From contig VWZL01002043.1 in the NCBI GenBank assembly GCA_013396915.1, positions 809,813 through 873,812 on the forward strand: DNA of 64,000 bases. The letters are read 5' to 3'. The position numbers were made by a program, and so were the translations under genes. Below, one piece after another: positions 39,561-51,900 of the stretch (positions are counted from its first letter, which is position 1; the number at the start of each line of letters is the position of its first letter). Below the pieces are notes generated by a model, which saw nothing but the letters and a program-made list of their open reading frames with translations, ran no database searches and had not been told where the DNA came from. Source of the DNA: Stercorarius parasiticus. Its lineage: Eukaryota; Chordata; Aves; Charadriiformes; Stercorariidae.

Positions 39561-42500
39561 GAATATTTTCAGTGCTAAGGTGAAATGCTCAGTTTTATTT
39601 ACAACAGCAAGCGAAAGAGGTGCACAGAATAGCGATGTTCAGTGTTTCATACAATCATTTTTAAGCCTTCACTATTCTCACAAAGATGAATCATTATTTT
39701 CCTTATAGTCTTCCACAGACAATTAGAGCTTGAGCACAGTTGCAGCAGTTCTGCTGGTACAACTAAGAGTCTGAGACAGTAAAGTAAGAGAGGCACACGC
39801 TGCTTTCACTAAGGACAATTAGAGAGTTGCTTTCAGGACAGTCTAATTATCCAATTTCAAAAGACCTTCATGAACAGACATTCCATTAACTTCAATGGCA
39901 GCTTCAGACATCGCAGATATACACAGGGATACACCTGGGGGGGGAGGACATACACAGAGGTCTGAAGTTGCGGCTTTTCTCTGATAAATTTTCATACTTG
40001 AAAGAAAACAATTTTTCTTTTCTCAGTCCCTGATAACGTGAGAAAAATGTTTTCCAGATGTTTTGCTATTATATATATTAATAAATAGTATATTTTAAAT
40101 ATCAGGTTTCTCTATGAAAAAACTGTTCGCCATAGAATATCTATTATAGCTGTCTATGAAACTTCACGCATTAAATTATGCTACAATTACAGTGTATATT
40201 ACTGCATTACGGGACCTATAATTCTCATTACAGAGGTAGAATCAGTTGAAAAAACACATTCAGAGAGTGAAAAAATATTAAATCATTAAATGCTCAAAGG
40301 ATTATAGAGGTGTGTTTCAGCTCAAGATTGCCAGACATTGCTGTCTAAAGGAATCACGTCTCAAAGTCATTGCTAGCAACGGCATCGGAGAAAAAAGCTC
40401 AACAATCATAAGAAGAAACAAACCAACGAAACCACTTCTTGGCAGGTTCAGAAGGGAGCCAGACGACAGGACAGGAGAAGACACAAGGAGAAATCCTTAA
40501 TGGCACTGCTACGCCTCAGACAGAGGCCCACAGACGATGAGATGTGGAGATAACTTGCCTCTGCAGCTCTCCTCTCTGTGCCTATTTGGAGCTGGCTGCC
40601 CAGCAATCTTCACATGCACTAGAACAGGAAAAGTATTTTTAAAATAGTATAAGAGGCATATTTCAGAGCGCACTCGGATATAGCATTTCGGGATTACTAC
40701 ATCAGCTCACTCTTACACCTAATTTGCAGCACTAGATGTCTCCGGGCAAAGTGTGCTTGCATTTTCTATAGACTGCATCATAGTCTGGGGAAGGGCTGAA
40801 ATGCATTTAAGTACTGCCAAATCCTTTTAGCTCATCTTCTGTTTTTAGTGCACTCCCCACAATGTTTCAAATTCCTTCATGATTCAGCTAAAACTATCAT
40901 GGAAGGAAAAATAAGAATAACTTGTCTGTGATCTTTCCTTCCTATGTCATTCACTAGGTTGTGGTATGACGCGCTGCCTTTTAATACATCCTACTGCAGT
41001 GATGAGCCATCAGAGTGTTCAGGACGAAGTTCCTGCTTGAGATATTTCCCCTGTTGCGTTAGGGGAGGTTTTTTGGTTGTTTTTTTCTTTTTTCCCCCCA
41101 CCCAAAGACAGAGGCTGCTGGGAAGGCAATTCAAGGGTGTCTGCTCTGCACCCCCCTTACACAATTTCTGTTGTGGCTGTGATTGGCCTCAGCTTCTCTG
41201 CTGCGGTCAGGGACTACTGCAACATCAGCCTGGTGAGGAGAGGAGAGAGAGCTGGAGCTGCTTGTGAAGCCAACCTACTTAGGACTTTGGCTCCTAATTT
41301 CACCAGTGTGGATGCAGGGAAGCACTCGGTTACAGTTCTCTGATCCACCAGGCTGCCTTCGCAGAGCAAAGGAAGTGGTACTCCTTCCAGCGTGTCTCTT
41401 AGGTCATAATTTTAATTCCCATTGTCCCATTATAGCCACTGATATGTGAGAACCTTTGCAAAGATGTGTTGGTCCATGCTTTCCTCAGGCTCTCCAATGG
41501 GGACCTCTCCTCTCCCCAGCATCTCCCCAGCAGCATCAGGGGAAGAACCGCTGCAGAGCACTTTGCTTCCTGGCTGCTTTCTGCGACAGCCAAAGTGGAC
41601 TTTAGCGTGCCCCTTCATTCTGCCCTTTTCTAGGAAACCAGCAAACAACCTTTTTACTGCCTTTGTCCATACAGAGGCACTAGTTTCACAGCTCTTGGTG
41701 TTGGTCATGAATGCTGGACACGGTCTTTGCTGTCCACACCATACCTGTTCATGGACAGGTTTTCCTCTTGGGGCTCTACACTGGGCATTGCTCATAGGAG
41801 CTAAAATCACATGCAAGCCTTCCAAGACTAAACAATGACATATTCAAAACAACCCTGAAAGTTTCCTTTCAGAATAGCTAAATACAGGCGTTGCAAGGAG
41901 GGCGGCTCCCACTCAACTGCTGGAAACACAGTTTGCTATTTATATGCAGAAAATGCAAAGAATTTAAAATCTGCAAGGGTGGGAGAAAGTAGAGTGGATC
42001 ATGTCTGTCTCGTGAGCAGTTGAGTGCTGCTACGGGCAGGTCAAGAAGAAGAACAGAAAGTCTTGTTGAGCAGCAGCAGAGTAGGTGGGACATTCAGCGA
42101 GAGCTGTTGGCCTAGTAACCAACTAACCCAAACCTCCATCGCCATACTCGTCCACCAAACAGCAGGCTTGGACATGCTTACGTACTAACTACAGACATGG
42201 ATTCATAAAGCCTAGATAAGAAAAAATACAGCTATTTCTATTTACACAAACCTTTAGTTGAGATAATCGTTCCTTAGCAGTATAATTTTAATCATAATCA
42301 GTTTAAAGTTACCTAAAAACTGGTACTGTAGTCTTCCTCCGGGACTCGCAGCTCTCCAATCAAGTAATGTACAGACATTTACTTGTAGGTGCTATTCACT
42401 ATCATCCATAGAATAGACACATCCAAAACATAGGAAATGAGCTGGATTAATGGGACATAACCCGATTAGACAGTCAATAGATCCATGTCTAGTGTGGGCT

Positions 42501-43227
42501 ATAGTTCAGTAGTGCAGAAATCAAAACTCTGGTACCAGTTTTAGGGAGGTATTTCAGCAGGAAGCCATGCTACAATTTGCTTCCTTACCAAGAAGAGGGT
42601 AAATCTAATAAATTTTTCAATAAACAGAACTACTGTTGGCAGTTTACATAGACTTCAGAATGACATTATAATATTTCCATATTAAATCTTTAATGGAAAA
42701 ATTGACTGACTATACCATAGAATTAAACAATTTAAATATAAAATTGAGTTTCTACTGTAATTTTTTTTGAAAGCAAAAGTTAAGATACAGACCACAAAGA
42801 AGATGAACAAGGAATGAACTTCTACAGTTTCAGAGTCTGAGTTAGAAAACTCAGTGTACAAACACACTCTACCAGGCTAAAAACGGAAAGTCACCAACTG
42901 GGCTATAAAAGCTCAGCATGCTAAATTCAGAATATGTTTTTAAAATTCTGATTCTTTTTAGTTTGAGACTCTTTTGATTTCCCTTCTTCCTTGCTTCCTC
43001 CTCCATCTCAGAGGATAGGCTAGGTGTTTGGTGACCTTGAGAAGGTGGTTGGGGCACATTTGTTTGCTATTTCTTACACAAGTGTCAGGAGCAGCAGGAA
43101 CGTGGCTGCTCTGTGAGTAGGGACATGCCAGGAGCTGAGGGTACCCCAATTTGGGCTGTGTCCTCTCTGCAGCCCCATGGGGCCTGAAAGCAGCAGCAGA
43201 GCTAGAAGGCATCATGCAAAATTAGTC

Positions 43228-43545
43228 AGGGATTGGTCCAAACAAAAAAACCTTCTCCATGCAGGCTGTCCTTAAATTGCGGAACTCATCGCCACAGGAT
43301 GCTGTGGACACCAAAACATTACAAGAGCTAGAAAAGCAATTAGATACATTCATGGAAAATAAATCCATCAAGGATACCACCGCTGGCCAGGAAATCCCAG
43401 AGCCACCACCTGCTGAGAGCGGGAGGGCAGAGATGCTCCCCACGCTCCCCTGGGGCTACGCTCTTCCCAAAGAGCAGCATCTGCTGTTGGCCACTGTGGG
43501 GGCGAAGATACGGAAGGGGCTGGACCTTTGGTTTCCTCTGCTGTG
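43228..43545. repeat. Old interspersed repeat, amniote type
   Basis: The words GGAACTCATCGCCACAGGATG, CAATTAGATACATTCATGGA, AAATCCATCAAGGA and CATCTGCTGTTGGCCACTGTG, with a closing GGACCTTTGGT, recur together in many copies in bird, crocodile and turtle genomes as I recall. I cannot name the family with confidence. A 98-codon open frame across it is incidental. The repeat is old and the ends are approximate. Confidence 0.6.
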
Positions 43546-43620
43546 GCTGCTCTGATGTTACTAACTGCAACAGAACTCCAAGCGTTTCGTGAGCCTGCAC
43601 TGCTACAGTCCTTCTACTTA

Positions 43621-43715
43621 AGAATCACAGAATCCCAGAATGGTAGGAGTTGGAAGGGACCTCTGGAGATCATCTAGTCCAACTCCCCTGCCAAAGCAGG
43701 AATAATGAATCCCTT
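43621..43715 (-). repeat. Short CR1 LINE 3' fragment
   Basis: The plus strand reads AGAATCACAGAATCCCAGAA, then GTTGGAAGGGACCTCTGGAG and ATCTAGTCCAACTCCCCTG, ending after AAAGCAGG. Only about 95 bases of the CR1 3' end remain, in minus orientation, just beyond the older repeat at 43228-43545. Confidence 0.9.
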
Positions 43716-46469
43716 TGCTGAGCTTTCATTACATACTTATGCCAGTGCAAAAATACGTCTAGATGTTAATTTTCCTGCAAGTCACCCCCCCCACCCCCCA
43801 ATAATAACGATACCTAATTTATTAAGTACATATTTAAAACCTGCACTGTTCAATCTTTAGTACAGGACATTGCCCTTCAAAATCACTTCCCCTGTCCTTG
43901 TGATACTTTAAAAACAAAATCTAAAACTAGAGCTGAACACACAAAACTAAAGAGAAATATTTTTGTAGATCTTTTCTTAAAAAATTGACTCTGAAACTCC
44001 CTAATATGTTGTAGCAAATAGCAGACGGAAAACAGGACTACTTTAGAAAATAAAAAATGAGAAACTCTACATTATTATACAAAGACTTACAAATGAAAAA
44101 TACCCGTCAAAGCAGGTGTCTGTACCAAAGACTTCACGGTAAGCCAAACAGCTACTCACTCACTGAGGCAGTTCTTGAGTTTCATCCTGCTGCTTCCTCA
44201 TTGCTACCATTTAATTACTTAACCATTGTCCACGCTTTCCCCTTTTATCCTGTCAAAAAAAGAGAAACATGTTTCCGTATATAATATTCACCGTCACTCA
44301 GCAAGCATCTATGCAGAATTGCCAGATATACAAGCTACTTGGAATCACCAAGTGATTTTGTTTCTTTTTAAAAAAAAAAAATAATTCTTGTCTCTTATTG
44401 TTACAACTTTTGCTATAACAATCTTGGTCATTATTATTCTACGGCACGAATATGAAGGATTACCATCACATCTAAAATGACACAGGAAATATCAAAGTAA
44501 ATTTGCATTATGCCAAGTTAATAATACGAGTTTCTTGTTTTTCTTGAAAATCAAATCATGTATTATTTTGGCATTATCATAATTCAGAAGAAAGTGTTCC
44601 ATTGGACTGAAGCCATCTAACCAGCAGTTACTCTGTTTTATGATATCATGCAAGTTTCAGAGTTTTGGGTTTGTTTCCTATTGAAAAAAAAACCCTCCAA
44701 AAGAGAAATTTTCCAGTAGTTCAGGCATGATTTTGTTTTACACTGCTAGCCATGTCTTGAATTACTCCAGTTATCAAATTAGGCTCTTCTTCCATCTCCC
44801 TAATTAGTATCTTCCCATGGCCAGTTTCATTGAAACAGATTCACCCGTGGAATAGCCGAATTGAACTGTTCTGGCCTATGCTGTATTTCAAGTGTAAGCC
44901 ATTTCTCACACAAAATCCAAAGGCAGCACAAACACTGCCCCTCAAGACTCAGCAGAGTAATAGTGGTGAGCATCAGTGGTTGGACCGTATCAGCAAGGCT
45001 TTAAATTCTCACCTTAAAAGAGACAGCAATCAGAGCAAACTGGTCCTTAGGAAATGCACAGCTTGGAGCATCTTGGGCATCACTTGCCTTCTAAAAGCAG
45101 GCTGCCAAGGGCTTGCCCACTGTGCAATTTGGGAAGAAGCGGAAGATGCAGGGCAGCCTTCCCTCTGTGAAGGCTGTGGCCAGCAGAAGTGCCTGAAAGA
45201 GCTTCAAGCGCCCATCAGTTCCTTCAGGGGGGGCAGGGGCGCTTTGAGTCCTCTCTCCAAACAGCGTTGCAGACACCGCTAGCAGCAGGGGCTTCTCCTC
45301 CTGCGTACTCACCCCTGGCCACGTAGCTGGGTCCATGGACATACTTGGTCCTTTCCTTTTCAGGGCACACACACCGTGCTGTGGGCATCTCACGGGCATC
45401 GCAGCACTAACCCAAGCGGAGCCGTTGCCCCCAGCTGCCGAATGCTGAGATGTCTCCACATCATCTCAGCAGGGGTCATTTTTGAAGCTTTCTGCTGCAA
45501 CAATGGGGGCTAGAAACATGCTTTTACTCACCTTAAAAAAAAATAAAATAAAAAAAATGCAAGTACTAGGCCCCCAAACCTCTGCCTGATTTGGGCTGTC
45601 CCATAGGCACATGCTGCTCTGCAGAAGGATAAAGAGAAGTCTATTTTGCTACCAACAGGGATGTAGCTGTCCTGTACCCACAGAAAACAGCTAGCTCTTA
45701 GGGTTTCCAAAATACGGCCCTTGGTTTTATACTCCTGCAGCCAACTGGCAGCCACAAAGAACACTACAACAGTGAAGTTTAGAAAAGCATCCAGAATATC
45801 TCTGGCATTACTGCTGGCTTTATTCACAGCAAATTTTGATTGACAAATATTTATCAGCCACTAATAAAGCTGTTTTAATCTGCATAGAATTCGTATCAAA
45901 TCGCAGGCTGGCAGAAAAAAAAAGACAACACTAATTTGCAAGGAAAGTAGCAGTTTCAATCATTAAACAAAAGAAAAACCATCCACGCTCAGAAAATCAT
46001 TACAGCTGAATTGACATTCCTAAAGGGCAAGCCACCCAGGTTAGGCACGTGTCCAATAATAATGACAGTTGTTCCTAAGGCACAAGCAGAACTGTCAACA
46101 GAGGTTGATACCAGCTCAGCTTAACTTACGTGACAGCAGTGCACGACCATTTCTTTTATTTTTTTCGAACAGGAGTTTATAGACCTTCTTACATCTAGAT
46201 AAATGTCACTCAGAAAATATTAGCTGGAAGTGTCTTTAAGAATGCCAAAAATCTGTTATAAGGCTTATGGAAAAATAGGTGCTTGTATATTCATTAGTTT
46301 CACTACAGTTTTTAGAAATGTCATTTTGAAATGTCTTTATTTTAAATTATGCCAGAACCCCACAAATCTGCCTTCCATCAGATGGATGAAAAATTGGCAC
46401 CATTTTTCACTTCTCAGGATATATTAATTGCTGAGATCAAATGTTCTTACACGCTACAAGCTGAGGTGG

Positions 46470-46625
46470 CCCAGACGCTGCAGGATGTTACCTCCGAGTG
46501 ACTTTTCTGGACGGAGCGGCAAGGAGCCAGGCTGCCGCACCCGCGCAGGACGCTGCTGGCAGTTGCCGCTCGACGGCCGCCGGCTCCTCCACTGCTTTCC
46601 TCCGTCGCTCCACGAGAGCCAAAGT
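46470..46625. promoter_or_regulatory. Small CpG-rich patch, candidate promoter or first exon
   Basis: About 150 bases hold roughly 17 CpGs and are clearly G/C-rich, in a region otherwise A/T-rich and CpG-poor. On the minus strand the patch ends at a good splice donor, CGGAG then GTAACA, with the exon side ending at 46492. It sits about 0.6-0.8 kb beyond the ITPRID2 3' end and 9.5 kb upstream of PPP1R1C exon 1. It could be an upstream noncoding first exon of PPP1R1C or the start of a separate noncoding transcript. Function is inferred from composition only. Confidence 0.35.
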
Positions 46626-47234
46626 TGCCACCTTTCTTGGAACTTCACTTTGAGTTGTACACGGGCACAGGACCTACGTTATCAGTCGAGTGTGCCAATT
46701 AATCTGGCTGAGGGACAGCTGGAGAAGGTTTTGGGTTCGCGCATCTGCGAAGGAAGGTTGCGGGCACCCAGTTCTGTCCGGTTACTCCCCAGTGGCATTC
46801 TGGGGTGGAACTGTGTACTCACACAAGTTGCAAAGGAAAGCAGAAACCTACTGCAGCTTACCACCTCATACGGACTGCCGGGCATAAGTGCTGTCGGAGT
46901 TTATATTTCAACTTTTAAATGTGCAGAATAAGGTTTTCAAGAAAGCTCTGGCTCTACTCACAAGGACAAGCTCTGAGGAGAGATCAAGCCCAACCAAATT
47001 CTTGGAGCCACAACAGGAGCCAACAACTTTAAGAGTTTGGTCTTAAGTGCCAACACTTCTCTCAAATTTCTCTCTCCCATTTCCTAAGCATATAGGGGTC
47101 CCCTGAATATCTGAAAGCTTTTGGAAACCCAAGTCCTGAGCTTTCCTGCTGTTCTCCATTCTGTGTACTATTTGATCAAATCTGTTACTTACTTTGCTTA
47201 AGAGTAAACCATGCACAATGAAAAACACTGACAC

Positions 47235-48861
47235 AGATTATAGGCAAAATAAATACTTTATTGGTTTAATATACACTTTTTTTTTTTTTAAGAAATCAGC
47301 CCTTGTGTGTCTTCCTAACACAATTTAAAATCTTATAAACTTTTTTCATATAATATTGCTATATTGGAAACTATTTTTGATTAAAGACCTTGACATAGCG
47401 TAAAGAGTTTTAGTAGATGGAAATGGCAAAGGAGTCAAGAGATTCCAAGCACAGCAAAATGGGATATTACATATCCACTAAATGTCTATTTGACCACATA
47501 AAACCTCCAATGACTTCCAATTTGCTCCACTGGAACAAACGCATGTTCACCAGGCTAACTGAAAATACACTCAAGTGAGGGATGGGGAAGGAAAAGAGAT
47601 TTTTTCCATTTTCCCCATAATACAAGCAAGGTCCTTCACCCATTCCAAGTTGCACATTCTAGTTGCTTTCAAAAGATCAGTACTTTTATTGTATTTTGGT
47701 TAATATGAAGCAGAAGAGAACTTCTCTTGGTATGACTGAGAGCAGTCAATACAAAGACAAAAAACACTGCTTAAAATAAGGCATTTTTCTATAGAGGGAT
47801 GGGCAAACAGTAAGGAAGCAAATAAAATTAGTTAAAAGTTGTCCTCTACACAAAGATAAGGCTTTCAGTGTCAGAACTTTAAGTAGTTTTAAGTAACCTC
47901 ATGTCATTCTACCACTCTGCTAATAGTAACCACCCCAAGAATTAACAACAATTTTTACATCAGGATTTTTTCCTTCTTTTGAAGTGGCACTAAGTAACAG
48001 CAGTGGAAACCATTATTGGTTGTTTCAAGCTCTTAAAGTGGATCAGTTATTGCACAATAAATACCTCATAGAGGTCAGTGTTTTGGGGGGGTTTTTTGTT
48101 GTGGTTTTTTTCTTTTTTTTTTTAAAAAAAAGCTAGACTTAACGCATGTGTGTTATTTATAAATTGGTTATATCCAGAAATCTTCAAGTTTCATGATGCA
48201 TCATTAAACAAAGAAATTAGCTACATAAAAATTTACAACAGGGACATACAAATAAATACAAAACCTTTCAGAGAGCCACAGTTTTGTTGATGCTTTAAGG
48301 AAAGTAATGAACTAGTTAAAGTGTCTAAGTCTTTATAGATGAACTCAAGGAAAGGAACACATCATAGAACCAAGCGTGGAATACAGTAGCCTATCTCAGC
48401 AGCTTTAACATCTCCTGAAGCAAAAATAACTTGACACTTTCGCCAGTGTACGCCGCCCAAAGCAGAATCCCACAGCATTTCCGACTACATCCAACCTTAC
48501 AGAAAACAAAAAGCAAGACGAATACCTAAATTAGATTTTCGGAAGTCTGCTTGTTACGCTTAAACATGTATTTTGGTAATATTCATATCTCAGGCAGGCA
48601 AACTACAGAGCACACCAAACCCAAGAATCAAGGACCACTGCATGAAATCTGGCAACAGAATGGGCCAAACTACAAACCAGGTGATTTTCCAAAGCTATCT
48701 GGGACTATCAGTATCCTCTGTATTCCACTTTGATCACTTACGTTTCAAGGGGAAAATGCAAACAAAGCAAGGTTTAAGTTAACAATGGTATTTCACATGA
48801 CAAAAAAAAAAAATAAAATCTGGTTGTGGCAGTTTGCCAAAGATTACCTGCAGTACCCGTT
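47235..48861 (-). other. ITPRID2: ITPRID2 3' UTR
   Basis: From the TGA at 48864-48862 the minus strand continues with A/T-rich noncoding sequence to an AATAAA at 47262-47257. A T/G-rich stretch suited to the downstream element (TGTGTCAGTGTTTTT) lies beyond about 47235. An earlier AATAAA at 47690-47685 could give a shorter form. A homopolymer-rich tract at 48081-48132 lies inside. The exact cleavage site is estimated. Confidence 0.65.
47257..47262 (-). terminator. ITPRID2: Polyadenylation signal AATAAA of ITPRID2
   Basis: TTTATT on the plus strand is AATAAA in the gene's direction, about 1.6 kb after the stop codon. A T/G-rich downstream element follows some 25-40 bases later. It is the last strong signal before the intergenic region. 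Confidence 0.6.
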
Positions 48862-48972
48862 TCAGGGCTGTGTATCTTGTTTTGCTGTCGCAGATCTGCT
48901 TTGGGGTGATACAGCTGCTAACAATCCACTTACTATTTCTCGTCTTATTTCACCAACAATAGATTCCTTGAT
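48862..48972 (-). CDS. ITPRID2: ITPRID2 last coding exon
   Basis: After a CCCTTTCAG acceptor this exon encodes [20 protein letters not shown], then [16 protein letters not shown] and TGA: 36 residues. The first part is the strongly conserved C-terminal helix of ITPRID2, identical to mammals as I recall it. The last 15 or so residues differ from the mammalian SSSKASNSKQDYH-like ending, so the tail is fast-evolving. The reading phase (0) joins exactly with the preceding exon ending in ELQQVIRE. The 3' UTR follows in the same exon. Confidence 0.95.
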   Translation of the reverse strand: MKESIVGEIRREIVSGLLAAVSPQSRSATAKQDTQP

Positions 48973-51900
48973 CTGAAAGGGATTAGCCAAAGTTTTAAGG
49001 TCAGTAAGTTATATAACCAACGGATAAAACTAAATGATATTGCAGATATGTTTGACATTATTGACATATAAAAATGTACAATACCAAAAAAGTCAACTTC
49101 CAAAAAATGCAAATGGAAAAATATAAGAGGGTTTCTCTTGGAAAAATAACTGTAAGTAATTTTAAAGTTCTCGCAAATCGCATAAATGCAAACCAAAGTA
49201 CTTTTATTTTTCCAGATGGCAAATATATCTGTGTTTTACTGTTAGGATTACTGGCTTTATGTTAAGAAAAAATACATTTCAACTATGCTAAAGTTCTGAA
49301 AATGGCATTTCAGGATACACACATCAAAAGCACCCCAAATGCAGAGCTTTTTGACATTAGCCATTATCTCTTGAAAAGGAAGGCAGGACTGATCTGCCTC
49401 CCCAATGGATTACGCAGTAGGAAAGGTCCAAATCTATGAACATGAGCTGCTGTCTTCATCCAAATCAAAAGGAGACGAACCCTAATTACATACTTTCAGC
49501 GGCAAAGACAAACAGAGAACTTCCAACTGTTGCTCCCATCAGCAGTTGGCCCCTGGGATATGATCTATGCCAGCAATGGCTATTTTTCACAGGATTGTGG
49601 CATTAAGTTTTGCATAAACCCAGGAGTTACTACTAGCAGGCACCTGAGCGTGGCTGAGGCTAGAACAAAGAAAGAACAGAGCATTGATGGCTACAGTAAA
49701 GGAAAAAGAGAACAGGAGGCAAAACCCAGTCCCACAACAGCATATCATGCCGCAAAGGAGCAGGGCATAATCAACAAAAATAATACGGTCTGCTCACAAG
49801 TACGAGAAATTTTTGGCACCAACTCATTTTTTGGATGGTCATCACTTGGAGAAGCACTAACAAGTCCAATGTGGTTCCAAGGACAGGGGAGGACAACGAC
49901 GGTAAGAGTGCACGGGGGTAACAGCCAGAGCCCAGCCGCCTGGGTCACTCACAGAAGCACTCATCAGCCCAGCAATGTATCTTTTTCTTATGAAAAGGAC
50001 AAGTACTTTCCTAGCACAAATAACTTATCTTAGACTAAAAAAATACTGTTCACAGTGTCACTTCAAATTAGCTTTCAAGTGCCTGAGTAGTGGTAATGAA
50101 CGTGAGACTCGATGCCAGAAAATAAGGCCCAGTTTCTAATCCTGGTTTTGCCAGTAACAAATCCCTTCATGTTCTGATGCCCCACCAATACCACGAGAAT
50201 AATATTTACTCAGACCCAGCCTTCCCAACAGCCTTGCCATGTTTGCGTAGCCCTCTCTTGATCTCAATGATCATCTTGCAATTATTCTTGTAAGTCTCCC
50301 CTTTTCCTGGTGCGTCAAAAGGATTAAACAACAACGTCAGAAGGGTGACAGCAGCGTTAGCAACAGGTTATTTATCCCTTGTTCTCACTGGCAAGTAATT
50401 CAATCCCTGAACTATTAGTGGCAAAGTTCCTTGTTTCATTACTACTTTGCATCAAGCAGAAATTCAGAGACTATAATGTTATTGGGAAACAGGTTTCCAG
50501 CTGGGTTGTTTGCTGATTAACTGACAAAAGAAAAGCCAGTTTGTAACAGGACCTGGCTTTCTTACGGCCACAAGTCCTGAGGTTGCCTACGTTGATGCAC
50601 ACACAGACATACAAAGCTTTAGGACCGCTGTCAATGCAGTAGTGGCTTTGGGATTTAGAAATGCTGGCACAGGGAAACAGCATCCTGGCTGTCTGGCAGG
50701 CCACTGTCATAAGAGAGCTGCTCTCTCCACCATCCTTCTCCAGGATCACGTGGGGTGGGTCTGCAAGTACCCTACAAAACAGTCATTCTGTGCCCTTCCC
50801 TTGCCAAATAGACAAAAATAAACCTCACTTTCCAAAGAAAACTGATAAAAGCTTCCCAAATTAGCAAGTAAATGGTCTAGCATGACAGACAGTCTCGTGG
50901 CGAGGCGGAGACTGGAAGGGAAGCAGCTCCGGTTCTGTTCTCAGCTCTTCCAACAATTTCTGACTTGACCTTGGTGGATCACTTGAGCCCTCTGCCTCTC
51001 ACCTTCCCACCTGGACAACAACAAGGCCACCCTCTGCTGCTTCTCTTCACTGCCACTGCATCCTCCCTCCTTTCCAGACTCATCAAGGTCATTCCTGCGT
51101 GACGAGCACAGCACCGATTGCTGCAGTGACTCAGTCCCATGCGTGTGTCCTGTCGATTGCTAATGTTTGCCTTTTTCATTACAAATGATTTAGGGCAAGG
51201 TGCACCTTCCATTTACTCTGCAGAGGGCACAGCCCACTGCCAAGTCTTCCTCCGTACAAAAGACAGATGCAGTCAATGAATGCTCCACCGGTATTTTTAG
51301 CAGCTGAATGAAAAATTGATCATTTGAAAGAGGAGAGAACCCACTCATTTATGGTACATATACTACGTTGATACAACACTAATATTCAATATTGCATTCG
51401 TAACAATACCACGTTTATAGATAGTTTCACTACAGTAAACCAGTGATCTTTCTCCCTATGAAAGAATTACCATTACTGTAATACTGTGTTGCTGCTAAAT
51501 AATGAACTCTTTGAGAGTGAAATGTGCCACAGTGGCAATTCTGGAGGCGAGAGTTCTTCACCTACTGATGGGAAATAGGCATGAGGCTTTCACAGTTCTC
51601 ATAGTCCTGATCTGAGGTACGTTTTCTATAATTAAAAGAATTATTTTCTACCCTATTTTATTCTTATGTCACTTCTTCATGGCAGCAGCTGGTGAGTTTT
51701 TATGCTCAAGATAGTAAGACGAGGAACCCAATGCCTGCACAAGGGAAGCATGAACAACAGACAGACATTTTGGATCAATGTTGAGCTAACATGGATTTGA
51801 ATGGGAAACAGAGAAGGGAAGATTCCCTATCCAACCATCTCTCTGTCCCATAAAGATACATTACAGCCTCTTAAAACAGATGCTGACAGGAAAATCATAC

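Larger units (their letters stand above)
37281..47234. other. Intergenic region between ITPRID2 and PPP1R1C
   Basis: About 10 kb lies between the ITPRID2 polyadenylation site and the PPP1R1C 5' end. It contains three CR1 fragments, one older amniote-type repeat at 43228-43545 and a CpG-rich patch at 46470-46625. It also holds short A/T tracts, for example 40068-40105, and otherwise featureless DNA. Several open frames of 100-170 codons occur around 41-47 kb. They overlap each other on both strands and show no family resemblance. Confidence 0.65.

Noticed and set aside
44830..45459. Overlapping open frames of 150 and 122 codons on opposite strands
   Set aside because: Both come from one G/C-richer stretch with no splice sites in phase and no known motif. 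They are mutual shadows.
46428..46931. 167-codon plus-strand open frame over the CpG patch
   Set aside because: G/C-rich DNA has few stop codons, and frames are open on both strands here. No family resemblance is seen, so the CpG patch is reported but not a protein.
49530..50033. 167-codon plus-strand open frame in the last ITPRID2 intron
   Set aside because: It begins at a non-ATG codon and shows no domain, splice structure or composition bias. A frame of this length is expected by chance in 64 kb.
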